DNA of 64,000 nucleotides from Streptomyces sp. WMMC500 (GTDB lineage: Bacteria; Actinomycetota; Actinomycetes; Streptomycetales; Streptomycetaceae), in the NCBI RefSeq assembly GCF_027497195.1, contig NZ_CP114905.1, positions 8,534,001-8,598,000 of the forward strand. Direction: 5' to 3'. The position numbers were made by a program, and so were the translations under genes. Positions 48,958 through 57,229 of this stretch are shown here, piece by piece (positions within the stretch are counted from its first letter, which is position 1; each line of letters starts with the position of its first letter). A model generated the notes under the pieces. It saw only the letters and a program-made list of their open reading frames with translations. It was not told the DNA's origin and did not search any database.

Positions 48958-49434
48958 GTGCCCGAGCACACCTTCCGCGTCAACGGCGAGCAGGTCACCG
49001 TCGACGTGGCCGACGACGTGCGCCTGCTCTGGGTGCTGCGCGACATCCTCGGGATCAACGGACCGAAGTACGGCTGCGGCATCAACGTCTGCAAGGCGTG
49101 CACGAGCCACCTGAACGGCAAGGCGGTCAACCCCTGCGCGATCCCCGTCGGCGACCTGGCCCCGACCGACGAGGTCACCACCATCGAGGGCCTCGCGGAC
49201 ACGGTCGCCGAGGATCTGCACCCCATGCAGCAGGCGTGGCTCGACCACGACGTCGTCCAGTGCGGCTACTGCCAGCCCGGCCAGATCATGGCCGCCGTGG
49301 ACCTGGTGCGCCGCGTCGCCGCGGAGGGCCGCGAGATCACCGACGACGACCTCGACGGCCTGCGCAACATCTGCCGCTGCGGCACCTACGTCCGTATCCG
49401 CCAGGCCATCAGGGCGGGCGCCGAACGCATGTGA
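48958..49434 (+). CDS. 2Fe-2S subunit of the molybdenum hydroxylase
   Basis: A 158-residue iron-sulfur protein that passes electrons from the molybdenum centre. The plant-type cluster uses YGCGINVCKACTSH near 40-53; the second cluster uses CGYCQPGQ (about 100-107) and CRCGTY (about 140-145). GTG 48958 follows AGGAG, which overlaps the preceding stop codon. It has no signal peptide of its own and presumably travels to the periplasm in complex with the Tat-exported large subunit. Confidence 0.92.
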   Translation: MPEHTFRVNGEQVTVDVADDVRLLWVLRDILGINGPKYGCGINVCKACTSHLNGKAVNPCAIPVGDLAPTDEVTTIEGLADTVAEDLHPMQQAWLDHDVVQCGYCQPGQIMAAVDLVRRVAAEGREITDDDLDGLRNICRCGTYVRIRQAIRAGAERM

Positions 49435-49444
49435 CGCCAGGCAC

Positions 49445-49846
49445 TCAGGCGGGCAGCCGGGTGTCCACGACGACGGCGATCTCGACGAGCTGGCCGGGGA
49501 AGGCCAGCTCGCTGACGCCGACGACGGTGCTGACGGGGCGGTGGGCGCCGAAGTACGCGAGATTCCCCGCGGAGATCGCCGCGGCGTTCTGCCCCAGGTG
49601 CACCCCGTACACGGTCTGCGAGACGATCTGGTTGCGGGTGGCACCGTAGTGCCCGAGAACCCTGTCGAGATTGACGTACGTCAGGTCGAGCTGCGCGGCG
49701 CAGTCGTCCGCGTACGCGAACTCGCCCGTCTCGTCGAACGCGACCTGCCCGGCGACGTGGATCAGCTCGCCGGACCTGATCGCCTGCGCGTAGCCGAACT
49801 CGTTCTCCGGTGCCACGCCGTGCGTGAAGGCGTCGATGGCGGCCAT
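49445..49846 (-). CDS. RidA family protein
   Basis: A 133-residue RidA/YjgF-type protein; family members deaminate reactive enamines or bind small metabolites. The features VAGQVAFDETGEF (about 32-44), a central QLDLTYVNLDRVL helix and SELAFPGQLVEIAVVVDTRL at the C-terminus are typical. The arginine expected in the C-terminal RVEVE-type motif is absent (PGQLVEI), so deaminase activity is uncertain. ATG 49846 follows AAGGA by 8 nt. Divergent from an HxlR regulator that probably controls it. Confidence 0.85.
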   Translation of the reverse strand: MAAIDAFTHGVAPENEFGYAQAIRSGELIHVAGQVAFDETGEFAYADDCAAQLDLTYVNLDRVLGHYGATRNQIVSQTVYGVHLGQNAAAISAGNLAYFGAHRPVSTVVGVSELAFPGQLVEIAVVVDTRLPA

Positions 49847-49946
49847 GGTGAAGGTCCTTCCCCGTGCTCTCTTGCGGTTACTCGGAAACTGTAAGAGAGT
49901 GAACGCTGACCTGGAAGAACGCACTCTTCGGTAACTGAGGAACCAG
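49847..49946. promoter_or_regulatory. Divergent promoter region of RidA and HxlR genes
   Basis: AGAGTG (49896-49901) and CACTCT (49922-49927) form an inverted repeat, flanked by GTTAC (49877-49881) and GTAAC (49931-49935). A suitable binding site for the dimeric HxlR protein. Confidence 0.4.
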
Positions 49947-50330
49947 ATGGTGACCAAGCAGGAACTCAAGGGTCTCCCCGAGGACGCGGACCTCAGGCGC
50001 GCGGATTCGCTGGCGCGGGAGGTCTTCTCCGACGTCGCCAACAAGTGGGCGCTGCTGATCATCGAAGCGCTCGGCGAACGGACCCTGCGCTTCGGCGAGC
50101 TGCGCAAGGAGGTCGAGGGCGTCAGCCACAAGATGCTCACGCAGAACCTGCGCACGCTGGAACGCGACGGCCTGGTCGACCGGAAGGTCTACCCCACGGT
50201 GCCGCCGCGGGTCGAGTACACCCTGACCGCGCCGGGCCGGGCCCTGCGCGCCACGGTCGACGCCATGTGCGACTGGACGCAGCGGTACCTGACCCACATC
50301 GAAGACGCACGCGGACGCTTCGACGCCTGA
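49947..50330 (+). CDS. HxlR-family winged-helix transcriptional regulator
   Basis: A 127-residue regulator with the winged-helix core VANKWALLIIEAL, RFGELRKEVEGVSHKMLTQNLR and ERDGLVDRKVYPTVPPRVEYTLT (about 30-95), all hallmarks of HxlR proteins that respond to aldehydes or redox signals. ATG 49947 follows GAGG by 6 nt. It is divergent from the RidA gene with a 100-nt shared promoter region. Confidence 0.92.
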   Translation: MVTKQELKGLPEDADLRRADSLAREVFSDVANKWALLIIEALGERTLRFGELRKEVEGVSHKMLTQNLRTLERDGLVDRKVYPTVPPRVEYTLTAPGRALRATVDAMCDWTQRYLTHIEDARGRFDA

Positions 50331-50366
50331 CCGGCGCGGCCGGGGCCCGCGAGGGCCCAGGGGGCC

Positions 50367-50750
50367 TCACCCGAGGGGCTGTACCCGGGTGCGCAGCAGG
50401 CAGAACTCGTTCCCTTCCGGGTCCGCCAGCGGGTACCAGCTCTCCTCGCCCGTCTGGCCGACGTCGGCGTGGGTGGCACCGAGGGCGAGCAGCCGCTCCA
50501 GCTCCGCCTCCTGGTCGCGGTCGGTGGCGTTGACGTCGATGTGCAGGGGGAGCTTTCCCTTCCGCGGATCGCTGCTCGCGCTCAGCACGAGCGTGGGCTG
50601 AGGCCCGCCGAAGCCCGCGTCGGGCGGTCCGATCTCGATGACGCCCTCCTCCCGGTCGAGCTCGACGTAGCCCAGGACCTCGCTCCAGAACGCGGCGAGC
50701 CGTTCGGGATCGGCGCAGTCGATGACCAGTTCTGTGATGCGGCATGCCAT
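50367..50750 (-). CDS. VOC (glyoxalase-fold) family protein
   Basis: A 127-residue vicinal-oxygen-chelate protein with the N-terminal strand ITELVIDCADPERLAAFWSEVLGY, a middle KLPLHIDVN strand and C-terminal PLADPEGNEFCLL. The metal ligands of active members (His/Glu) are at least partly present (H in LHIDV, E in GNEFC). Role unknown, possibly resistance or small-molecule binding. ATG 50750 lacks a clear ribosome site. Confidence 0.8.
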   Translation of the reverse strand: MACRITELVIDCADPERLAAFWSEVLGYVELDREEGVIEIGPPDAGFGGPQPTLVLSASSDPRKGKLPLHIDVNATDRDQEAELERLLALGATHADVGQTGEESWYPLADPEGNEFCLLRTRVQPLG

Positions 50751-50850
50751 GCCCGCAGCATACGGGCACCCCCGGCGGGCTCGGCGCGGGCGGACGAGCC
50801 GGTCGGCCGCGCAGGGCCGGACTGTCAGTGGCGGCTGAGAGGCTGGGGGC

Positions 50851-51126
50851 ATGGACAGGGACGAGGAGTTGCTGCGCGGCCGGGTCTACGGCACGGAACA
50901 CGACGACCCGCACCCGGGCCCGCGACCGGGCCGGGACTACGCCGAGCTCGTCGGCGGCCCGCTGGACGGGCTGCTGCTCGACATCACCGGCTGGAGCGCG
51001 CGGGAGACCGCCGCCGGCGCGGCTCTGCCCACCGAGCTGGGACGCTTCGGCGCCGGCGGCCGCGCCACGTACGCCCCCGTGCCGGGCGCTCCGGGACGCT
51101 GGGCGTGGGCGGGCGACATAGCCTGA
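50851..51126 (+). CDS. Small conserved-type hypothetical protein
   Basis: A 91-residue soluble protein rich in Gly, Asp and Arg, with YAELVGGPLDGLLLDITGW in the middle, a pattern seen in small actinobacterial proteins of unknown function. Start ATG 50851 is supported by AGGCTGGGGGC-type purines upstream only weakly. I do not recognise a function. Confidence 0.55.
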   Translation: MDRDEELLRGRVYGTEHDDPHPGPRPGRDYAELVGGPLDGLLLDITGWSARETAAGAALPTELGRFGAGGRATYAPVPGAPGRWAWAGDIA

Positions 51127-51203
51127 ACCCCGGTGTGGCCGGGCTGACTTCGGGAACCGGAATCCAGCCTGGTGCCGCGTGTGCCCGACGTAGGGTGCCG
51201 CGT

Positions 51204-51515
51204 ATGAAAATCTTCGGATGGGTGCTGTTCGTCTGCGGCCTGTACTTCCTCGTGCAGGGATTCGTGATGCCGATGATCGCCGAGCGGTCGGACGTGGAGA
51301 ACATCGAGTTCCAGCAGATTCGCGAGTCCAGTTCGTACCTGGGCATCGGCCTCATGATCGGCGCGGTCGCCTGCGGCGTACTGGACAGGAGCCCCGGCGG
51401 CTCGGCGCAGCGTGCCGCGCAGCAGCCCCCGTCGTACCCGGCCCAGCAGCCCTACGGAGCCCCGCCGCCCCCGCAGCAGCCGCACGGCGGCTGGGGCCCG
51501 CCGCCCGCGGGTTGA
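51204..51515 (+). CDS. Small membrane protein with Pro/Gln-rich tail
   Basis: A 103-residue protein with two hydrophobic helices (about 4-25 and 46-61) around a short loop, and a cytoplasmic-type tail rich in Pro, Gln and Gly. No known domain. ATG 51204 lacks a strong ribosome site but codon bias supports the frame. Confidence 0.6.
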   Translation: MKIFGWVLFVCGLYFLVQGFVMPMIAERSDVENIEFQQIRESSSYLGIGLMIGAVACGVLDRSPGGSAQRAAQQPPSYPAQQPYGAPPPPQQPHGGWGPPPAG

Positions 51516-51536
51516 CAGCGGAGGCACGGGGGTGGA

Positions 51537-52157
51537 TCACCCGGCCCTGCCGCACCCTCGCTCGGGGCCGTAGACGGCGCCGTACGAGGAACCGGGGGTC
51601 GTCCTGCATGGCCACATGGCTGCCCCCGCCCGGGATCAGCAGGACGCCGCAGCGGTCCGCGCCGCGCCGCGGGGAGCCGGCGTAGTAGACGGCGTCCGGC
51701 TCCCGGTCGAGCACGTCGCCGAGCACCGCGGCCGGCGACGCGGCGCTCCGCGGCACCACCCGCGGGTGCACCTCGATGTCCACCAGACCGACGGTCTTGT
51801 ACGCCAGGTGGCCTTCCTCCCACGCGAACTCGCCCGCCGCCCGGTCGATCACCATGCCCATCCGGCGCACGCCCTCGGCCTGGAGCATCAGCGCGGCGGG
51901 CAGGCTGGTGGTGCCGTAGGTCGGCACGGTCTGCAGGAGGGAGCGGCGGGCGGCGGCACGGTCCTCCGGCGCCTTCGCGGGGTCGGCGTCGAGCGCGGAC
52001 GTCGGCGCCGGGCTCGCACCGCCCTTCTCCGCCCCCGGGCCACCACCGGACGGGTCGCCGCGGATCCGTCGCCGCCGTCGCCGCCGGTGCAGCCCGCGAG
52101 GGCGAGCACGGCGGCGAGCAGCACGGACCCGGCGTACCCCACAGGCAGTCGTCGCAC
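51537..52157 (-). pseudogene. Lipoprotein gene with two apparent compensating frameshifts
   Basis: GTG 52157, preceded by GGGGGAG, opens a lipoprotein signal with the lipobox LAGC (VLLAAVLALAGC). About 40 codons in, the coding frame changes, near a run of five G (minus strand; 52032-52036), to a frame reading PAPTSALDAD through DAVYYAGSPRRG. It changes back near a run of five C (51594-51598), giving the ending SSYGAVYGPE and a stop at 51537 in the original frame. Both changes sit in 5-base homopolymers and restore the frame, so sequencing indels are as likely as real damage. The intact product would be about 206 residues, of unknown function. Confidence 0.6.
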
Positions 52158-52329
52158 GAGTCTCCCCCACCCCTGACCTGACGCAGCTCTCCCCGTCCCC
52201 CGGTAGCGGATCGTAGGGCGCCGGTCCACACGGTGTCAGCACGCGTCTGTACGGATCGGGCAACACCGAGCGAACGAGACAACGTGCCCGGGGCCGCGTG
52301 CCCGGGACTGCGCGCTCCAGAAGGTGCGT

Positions 52330-53418
52330 TCAGCAGGGCACGGCCTCCAACGCGGCGAACGGCGGGGGGAGCGGGGTGAGCGCGGCGGGGGCGAAGCCGG
52401 CGCGCGTGCAGAGGTGTTCGAGCTCGGCGCGGGTACGGACGCGCCCGCCGGTGTTGACGAGCATGTTCAGGTCGGACAGGTACGCGCCGGGCGGGACGGT
52501 GCCGTTCACGGTCGGCGGGAGGACGGGCTCGACGATCAGCAGACGGCCGTCGCCGGGCATGACCCGGCGGCACTGCTCCAGGATCGTCACGCAGCGGTCG
52601 TCCTCCCAGTCGATGACGACGCTCTTGAGCAGGTAGAGGTCGCCGCCGGAGGGGACGCCGGCGAAGAAGTCGCCGGCGTGGACGGTGCAGCGGTCGGCCA
52701 CGTGCTCGCGGGCGAGCGTGGCGGGGGCCTCGGCGACGCCCTCGGCCGTGTCGAAGAGCATGCCCTGCACCGCGGCGTGCCCGCGCAGGATCGCGGCGAG
52801 CAGCGTGCCGTCGCCGCCGCCCACGTCCACGACCGACTTGAAGCGGCCGAAGTCGTAGGCCGCGGCCAGCCCCGCCGCGGCGACGCTCGTGCCCTGGCTC
52901 ATCGCCGCGTTGAATTCCGCGGACTTCTCCGGGTTCTGCCTCAAGTAGGTGAAAGAGTCCACCCCGAAGGCGGCCTCGAACGACGGGGCGCCGCTCCGCA
53001 CGCTGTCCGACAGGTGTTCCCAGCCGCTGAGCACCACGGGGTCGGTGAACATCCGCACGAAGGCGGCCATGGAGGCGGTGCCGGACGGCGACCCGGCCCC
53101 GCCGTCGCACAGCAGGGCGCCGGCCGGGGCGAGCGCGAAGTGGTCGGGGGCGGTCTCGGTGAGAAGCTGCAACGAGGCCATGGCGCGCAGCAGTCGGAGC
53201 GTGGCCCGGGGGTCGGTGCCGAGGTCCGCGGCGACGTCGGCCGCCGCCCGGGCCCCGTCGCCTGCGCCGGCCGCCGCGCGGCCGCCGTCGCCGCGGCCGA
53301 AGCGGTCCAACACGCCCAGCCGCAGGGCCGTCCCCACCACCCGCGCGGCCAACTGACCGAAGACCAGCCTGGTCAGGTGGCCCCGGGCAGCGTCGATCTC
53401 CTCCTGGCTCGCGGTCAC
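52330..53418 (-). CDS. O-methyltransferase, plant COMT-like/DmpM family
   Basis: A 362-residue SAM-dependent O-methyltransferase of the two-domain type seen in polyketide tailoring (DmpM, TcmN family). The N-terminal half is a winged-helix dimerisation domain (ADVAADLGTDPRATLRLLRAM). The catalytic domain has VVDVGGGDGTLLAAIL (about 190-205), GDFFAGVPSGGDLYLLKSVVIDWED and RVMPGDGRLLIVEPV. It methylates a hydroxyl on a small aromatic or polyketide. GTG 53418 was chosen because GGAGGAG lies 6 nt upstream; GTG 53445 would add nine residues. Divergent from the IS701-type gene with an AT-rich region between. Confidence 0.85.
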   Translation of the reverse strand: MTASQEEIDAARGHLTRLVFGQLAARVVGTALRLGVLDRFGRGDGGRAAAGAGDGARAAADVAADLGTDPRATLRLLRAMASLQLLTETAPDHFALAPAGALLCDGGAGSPSGTASMAAFVRMFTDPVVLSGWEHLSDSVRSGAPSFEAAFGVDSFTYLRQNPEKSAEFNAAMSQGTSVAAAGLAAAYDFGRFKSVVDVGGGDGTLLAAILRGHAAVQGMLFDTAEGVAEAPATLAREHVADRCTVHAGDFFAGVPSGGDLYLLKSVVIDWEDDRCVTILEQCRRVMPGDGRLLIVEPVLPPTVNGTVPPGAYLSDLNMLVNTGGRVRTRAELEHLCTRAGFAPAALTPLPPPFAALEAVPC

Positions 53419-53516
53419 CGTGGTCTCCTCCGTCTTCGGCGTCACCGGACGTTTCTCATTGTCACCCGGGCACCGGTAATCCGCTTAGTACATACACGTT
53501 GACAATAATCTGCTCA

Positions 53517-53546
53517 TTGACGATCAAACCGCAAGGAAACTATAAA
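53517..53546 (+). promoter_or_regulatory. AT-rich sigma-70-like promoter for the IS701-type gene
   Basis: TTGACG (53517-53522), an 18-nt spacer and TATAAA (53541-53546) lie 85 nt before the start. A second TTGACA is at 53499-53504. The stretch 53480-53560 is much poorer in GC than the rest of the window. Confidence 0.5.
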
Positions 53547-53630
53547 TTGTTCGGCCTCGGGGTCACCTCCTGGGCACTGCCTGCTGAGCCGGTTTTCATC
53601 GTGCCGAGAGTGACGAGGAGTGTGCCCGAA

Positions 53631-54872
53631 ATGAGTGAACTGGGAAATCCGCAACCCGCTAGACGATTAACCGCCGATACGGCTCTTCCGGGTGATCTTC
53701 CGCTCGACCTGCTGCACTCTCTATTCGAGTCCTTACCCCGCGCCGATCAGCGGCGCACCGGCGTCGATTACGTCCTCGGCCTCCTGCACACACCCGGGCG
53801 GAAGTCGGCGCGTAACATCGCGACCCTCCTCGGCGGCCGGGGAGGGGATCAGAGCCTGCACCACTTCATCAACCAGTCGACCTGGGACTGGCGGCCGGTG
53901 CGCCGGGCGCTCGCGGCGCACCTGCTGTCGCGCGTCTCCGTGGCGGCGTGGGTGGTGCGCAGGACGCTGATCCAGAAGGTCGGTGAGCACTCGGTCGGGG
54001 TCCACCGCACCTTCGTCCCGGCTGTGGGGCGCGTGCTCAACGCCCAGCAGGCCGTCGGCGTGTGGGCCGCCTGCCGGGAGGGGAGCGGCCCCGTCGACTG
54101 GGAGCTGCGGCTCCCCCGCGGCTGGCTCGACGACGACCTGCGCCGCAGACGGGCGTCGATACCCGACAGCGCGGTGCCCGAGACGTACGCGGAGCAGGTC
54201 GCCCGGCAGTGCCACGCGGTCGTAGAGGCGTCGGGCCTGCACGACCGCCCGGTCGTGCTGGACGCACGGGAGATGAACCTGGGCACGGTCTTCCGCCGGC
54301 TCGTCCGTGCGGGCATCCCCGTGCTGGCACGCGTCGACGGGTCCGTGCCGCTGGTGATCGCGGACCCGGCGCTGACCGGGCACCGCAGCGCGCCCCGCAT
54401 GACCGCGCGCGAGGCCGTCCGGGCGGCCAAGGGGACGGGAAGCCCTGCCCGTTGGCGCGACCCCGGCGCGCCCGGGGGAGTACGCGCTGGGCAGTTGGCG
54501 AGCGTCGTCGTCAGGCCCGCGGACGGCGTCGGCGAATGGTCCGGGGAGCTGAGCACCCTGACCCTCATGGGCCTGATCGAGCGCGGCCGGCAGGAGGCGG
54601 AGCAGCTGTGGCTGACCGACATCCGCACCGCGCACCCCGCGTCCCTGCTCGGGCTCTGCGCGCTGCTGGAACGCGTCGAGTACGACTACGCCGCCACCGC
54701 GAAGAGCGTCGGCATCGAGGACTACGCCGGCCGGTCGTTCTGCGGCTGGCACCGCCACATGACCCTCGCGTCGGTGGCCCACGCCGTGTCCCTGCCGTCG
54801 ACTGCGGTGACAGTTCCTCCTGGCCGGGTGAGCCCTGAGGATCAGCGCGCCGTAACCGCTTGCCACACCTGA
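53631..54872 (+). CDS. IS701-type transposase-derived protein, catalytic residues lost
   Basis: A 413-residue protein of the IS701/DDE family by overall layout: GEHSVGVHR, LRLPRGWLDD, RPVVLDA and GRSFCGWHRH match transposase landmarks. The first catalytic position, normally DD in a VVDDT context, reads Arg110-Arg111, and the conserved Glu before GRS is Ala366. Cut-and-paste activity is therefore unlikely. No flanking inverted repeats were seen. Leu13 and Leu35 are TTA codons, so translation depends on bldA, which is normal for regulators and rare for housekeeping genes. ATG 53631 has GAGGAG 10 nt upstream. Together these features point to a domesticated DNA-binding protein, perhaps a regulator of the following operon; this is inference. 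Confidence 0.75.
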   Translation: MSELGNPQPARRLTADTALPGDLPLDLLHSLFESLPRADQRRTGVDYVLGLLHTPGRKSARNIATLLGGRGGDQSLHHFINQSTWDWRPVRRALAAHLLSRVSVAAWVVRRTLIQKVGEHSVGVHRTFVPAVGRVLNAQQAVGVWAACREGSGPVDWELRLPRGWLDDDLRRRRASIPDSAVPETYAEQVARQCHAVVEASGLHDRPVVLDAREMNLGTVFRRLVRAGIPVLARVDGSVPLVIADPALTGHRSAPRMTAREAVRAAKGTGSPARWRDPGAPGGVRAGQLASVVVRPADGVGEWSGELSTLTLMGLIERGRQEAEQLWLTDIRTAHPASLLGLCALLERVEYDYAATAKSVGIEDYAGRSFCGWHRHMTLASVAHAVSLPSTAVTVPPGRVSPEDQRAVTACHT

Positions 54873-54975
54873 CGAAGTACGTCGGACGCGCGTTGACGCC
54901 CCGCATGCCGAGGTCAAGGGTTGGGAGCGTTTGGACCCGCGCGAGCCGCACTCTCGCAGAAGGGGGACGGGCACT

Positions 54976-55749
54976 ATGGAGGGCAGAGTCGCCCTGGTCA
55001 CCGGAGCAGCCGGCGGCATCGGCGCGGCCGTCGCCGGCGAGCTCTGCCGGCGCGGCGTGACCGTGGCCGCGGTGGACTGCGACGCCGGCCGGCTGGCGCG
55101 GACGGTGGAGAAGCTGAACGCGGACGGTCTGAGCGCCGAGGCGTTCTCGGTCGACATCGCCAGCCGGACCCAGGTGGAAGCCGGGGTCGCCGCGGTGGAG
55201 GACCGCCTGGGGGAACTGGACTTCCTCGTGAACACCGCCGGCGTGTTGCGGATGGGCGAGGTCCGGGATCTGACCGACCAGGACTGGGAGACGACGTTCG
55301 CTGTGAACGCCACCGGCGTCTTCCTGATGTCGCGCGCCGTCGCGGCGCGCATGGTGCCGCGACGGCGCGGCTCGATCGTCACCGTGGCCTCGAACGCCGC
55401 CAGCACGGCGCGTACGCGCATGGCCGCCTACGCCGCATCGAAGGCCGCGGCGACGATGTTCACCAAGTGCCTGGGTCTTGAGGTCGCCCGCTACGGGATC
55501 CGCTGCAACCTGGTGGCCCCCGGGTCGACGGACACCCCCATGCTCGTGGGCATGGGGAACGGCGGCGAGGCCGAGAAGACGAGCATCATCGACGGCATCC
55601 CGGCGGACTACAAGGTGGGCATCCCGCTGCGGAAGCTGGCCCGGCCCTCGGACGTCGCCGACGCCGTCGTCTTCCTGCTCTCCGACCGCGCGGGACACAT
55701 CACCATGCAGAGCCTCACCGTCGACGGCGGCGCCACCCTGGGCGGTTAG
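54976..55749 (+). CDS. EntA-like short-chain dehydrogenase (2,3-dihydro-2,3-dihydroxybenzoate dehydrogenase type)
   Basis: A 257-residue SDR. Besides the generic TGAAGGIG cofactor motif and the Ser/Tyr-x3-Lys site (YAASK), it has EntA landmarks: NTAGVLRMG, GSTDTPM, KVGIPLRKLARPSDVAD and GHITMQSLTVDGGATLGG. EntA oxidises 2,3-dihydro-2,3-dihydroxybenzoate to 2,3-dihydroxybenzoate; relatives aromatise dihydro-3-hydroxyanthranilate. ATG 54976 has GGGGG about 9 nt upstream. It is the first gene of a rightward run that contains a CoA ligase and a hydroxybenzoate hydroxylase-like enzyme, so aromatic acid formation fits. No isochorismate synthase or isochorismatase is in the window. Confidence 0.8.
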   Translation: MEGRVALVTGAAGGIGAAVAGELCRRGVTVAAVDCDAGRLARTVEKLNADGLSAEAFSVDIASRTQVEAGVAAVEDRLGELDFLVNTAGVLRMGEVRDLTDQDWETTFAVNATGVFLMSRAVAARMVPRRRGSIVTVASNAASTARTRMAAYAASKAAATMFTKCLGLEVARYGIRCNLVAPGSTDTPMLVGMGNGGEAEKTSIIDGIPADYKVGIPLRKLARPSDVADAVVFLLSDRAGHITMQSLTVDGGATLGG

Positions 55750-55800
55750 CACATCGCGGAAGGAGCCGGTGGGGCGGGCAAGGACAGAGAGGAGCGAACG

Positions 55801-56625
55801 TTGACCGACGGACAGCCACTGCTGCAGAGCCGGGACGGCGGCGTGCTGACGCTGACGCTGAACCGGCCGCACCGCAAGAACGCGATCAACCGAGACATGT
55901 GGGCCTCGTTGGGCGAGGCCCTGACCACGGCCGCGAACGACCCGGAGGTGCGCGCGCTGGTGCTCACCGGCGCGGGCGGCGCGTTCTGCGCCGGCCTCGA
56001 CCTCACCGGCGGCGAGCCGGGCGGCCATCCGCTCGACGTCTCCGGCCGCGGGCCGGGTGCGCATCCGCTGGACGAGATACGCCGGGCCAACGAGATAGCC
56101 CTCCGGCTGCACCACCTGCCGTTCCCCGTGGTGGCGAAGGTGACGGGCGTCGCCGTCGGCGCGGGCTGGAACCTCGCGCTCGGCTGCGACCTCGTGGTCG
56201 CCACGCCCGAGTCGCGCTTCTCGCAGATCTTCGTCCGCCGCGGCATATCCGTCGACTTCGGCGGCTCCTGGCTGCTGCCGAAGCTGGTGGGCCTGCAGCA
56301 GGCGAAGCGGCTCGTGCTGCTCGGCGAGATGATCGACGCCGCGGAGGCGCACCGTCTCGGCCTGGTCACCTGGGTGGTGGCCGAGGAGGAGATCGACACC
56401 TTCGTCGGCGATCTGGGCCGCCGGCTGGCTGCCGGCCCGCCGGTCGCCATGACGCAGAGCAAGGCGCTGCTGAACGAGGGCGCGGACCGTACGCTGAGCG
56501 ACGCGCTTGCGGGCGAGGCGCGCGCCCAGACGGTCAACTTCGCCACCGCAGACGCCCACGAGGGCATCGCGGCTTTCCTCGACGGGACGGATCCGGTATT
56601 CACCGGCGAGTGGGCCGTGAAATGA
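55801..56625 (+). CDS. Enoyl-CoA hydratase/isomerase family (PaaG-like)
   Basis: A 274-residue crotonase-fold protein. GAGGAFCAGLDL (oxyanion hole), VAVGAGWNLALGCDL and SVDFGGSWLLPKLVG are present. The Asp in VDFGGS sits where PaaG-type isomerases keep their base, whereas one of the two hydratase glutamates is not evident, so double-bond isomerisation is more likely than hydration. An unusual GP-rich insertion (GEPGGHPLDVSGRGPGAHPL) follows the oxyanion loop. TTG 55801 follows GAGAGGAG by 6 nt. It acts on CoA thioesters, in line with the CoA ligase downstream. Confidence 0.85.
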   Translation: MTDGQPLLQSRDGGVLTLTLNRPHRKNAINRDMWASLGEALTTAANDPEVRALVLTGAGGAFCAGLDLTGGEPGGHPLDVSGRGPGAHPLDEIRRANEIALRLHHLPFPVVAKVTGVAVGAGWNLALGCDLVVATPESRFSQIFVRRGISVDFGGSWLLPKLVGLQQAKRLVLLGEMIDAAEAHRLGLVTWVVAEEEIDTFVGDLGRRLAAGPPVAMTQSKALLNEGADRTLSDALAGEARAQTVNFATADAHEGIAAFLDGTDPVFTGEWAVK

Positions 56626-56704
56626 CCGGATATCGCGGCTGCCCCGTGCGCCTGTGGGTATCTTGCTGCCGCCCCACCCCACCTATTCCACCAGAGGAGT
56701 TGAG

Positions 56705-57139
56705 TTGTCGACGAAGATGACGGTCGACGAGCGCGAGGCGTTTCTCGCCGATCTGCATATCGGTGTGCTGTGCGTCGCCGACGCCGACGGACGGGGTCCG
56801 CTTCAGGTACCGATCGGATACGATTACGAGCCCGGCGGCGACATCCGGATATCCACCAAGGTCACCAGCCGGAAGCTCCAACTTGCGCGCGCCGTGGGCC
56901 GGGTCGGATTCCTCGTGCAGAGCGAGGTGTTCCCGTATCGGTACGTATCCGTCGAGGGCCCGATCGTGGTCGACGAGCCGACGGATCCCGAGGAGCACCG
57001 GATGCGCTCGATCCGGTACCTCGGTGAGGAGATGGGCCAGAGGTACTGCGAGGCCGTCAAGCCCACCATGTCCCAGATGGTGACGCTCGGCATCCGCCCC
57101 GAGCGCTGGCGCACCTACGACGCCGGCAAGGGCATGTGA
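56705..57139 (+). CDS. PPOX-family flavin/F420 split-barrel protein
   Basis: A 144-residue protein with EAFLADLHIGVLCVADADGRGPLQVPIGYDYEPGG at the N-terminus, then ISTKVTSRKLQLAR and VQSEVFPYRYVSVEGPI, the pattern of FMN- or F420-binding split barrels. It may reduce or oxidise an intermediate of the surrounding pathway. TTG 56705 follows GAGGAGT by 4 nt; ATG 56717 is the alternative. Confidence 0.75.
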   Translation: MSTKMTVDEREAFLADLHIGVLCVADADGRGPLQVPIGYDYEPGGDIRISTKVTSRKLQLARAVGRVGFLVQSEVFPYRYVSVEGPIVVDEPTDPEEHRMRSIRYLGEEMGQRYCEAVKPTMSQMVTLGIRPERWRTYDAGKGM

Positions 57140-57229
57140 CGCACCGGCGCCGGGCGGGTCGTCGGCCGACTTGACGGATCCGTCCGGAATTCGTTGACCT
57201 GCTCACCGCCGCTGGCGACGCTGCCAGTC

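Noticed and set aside
53499..54872. Active insertion sequence
   Set aside because: No terminal inverted repeats or target duplication were found and conserved catalytic residues are replaced.
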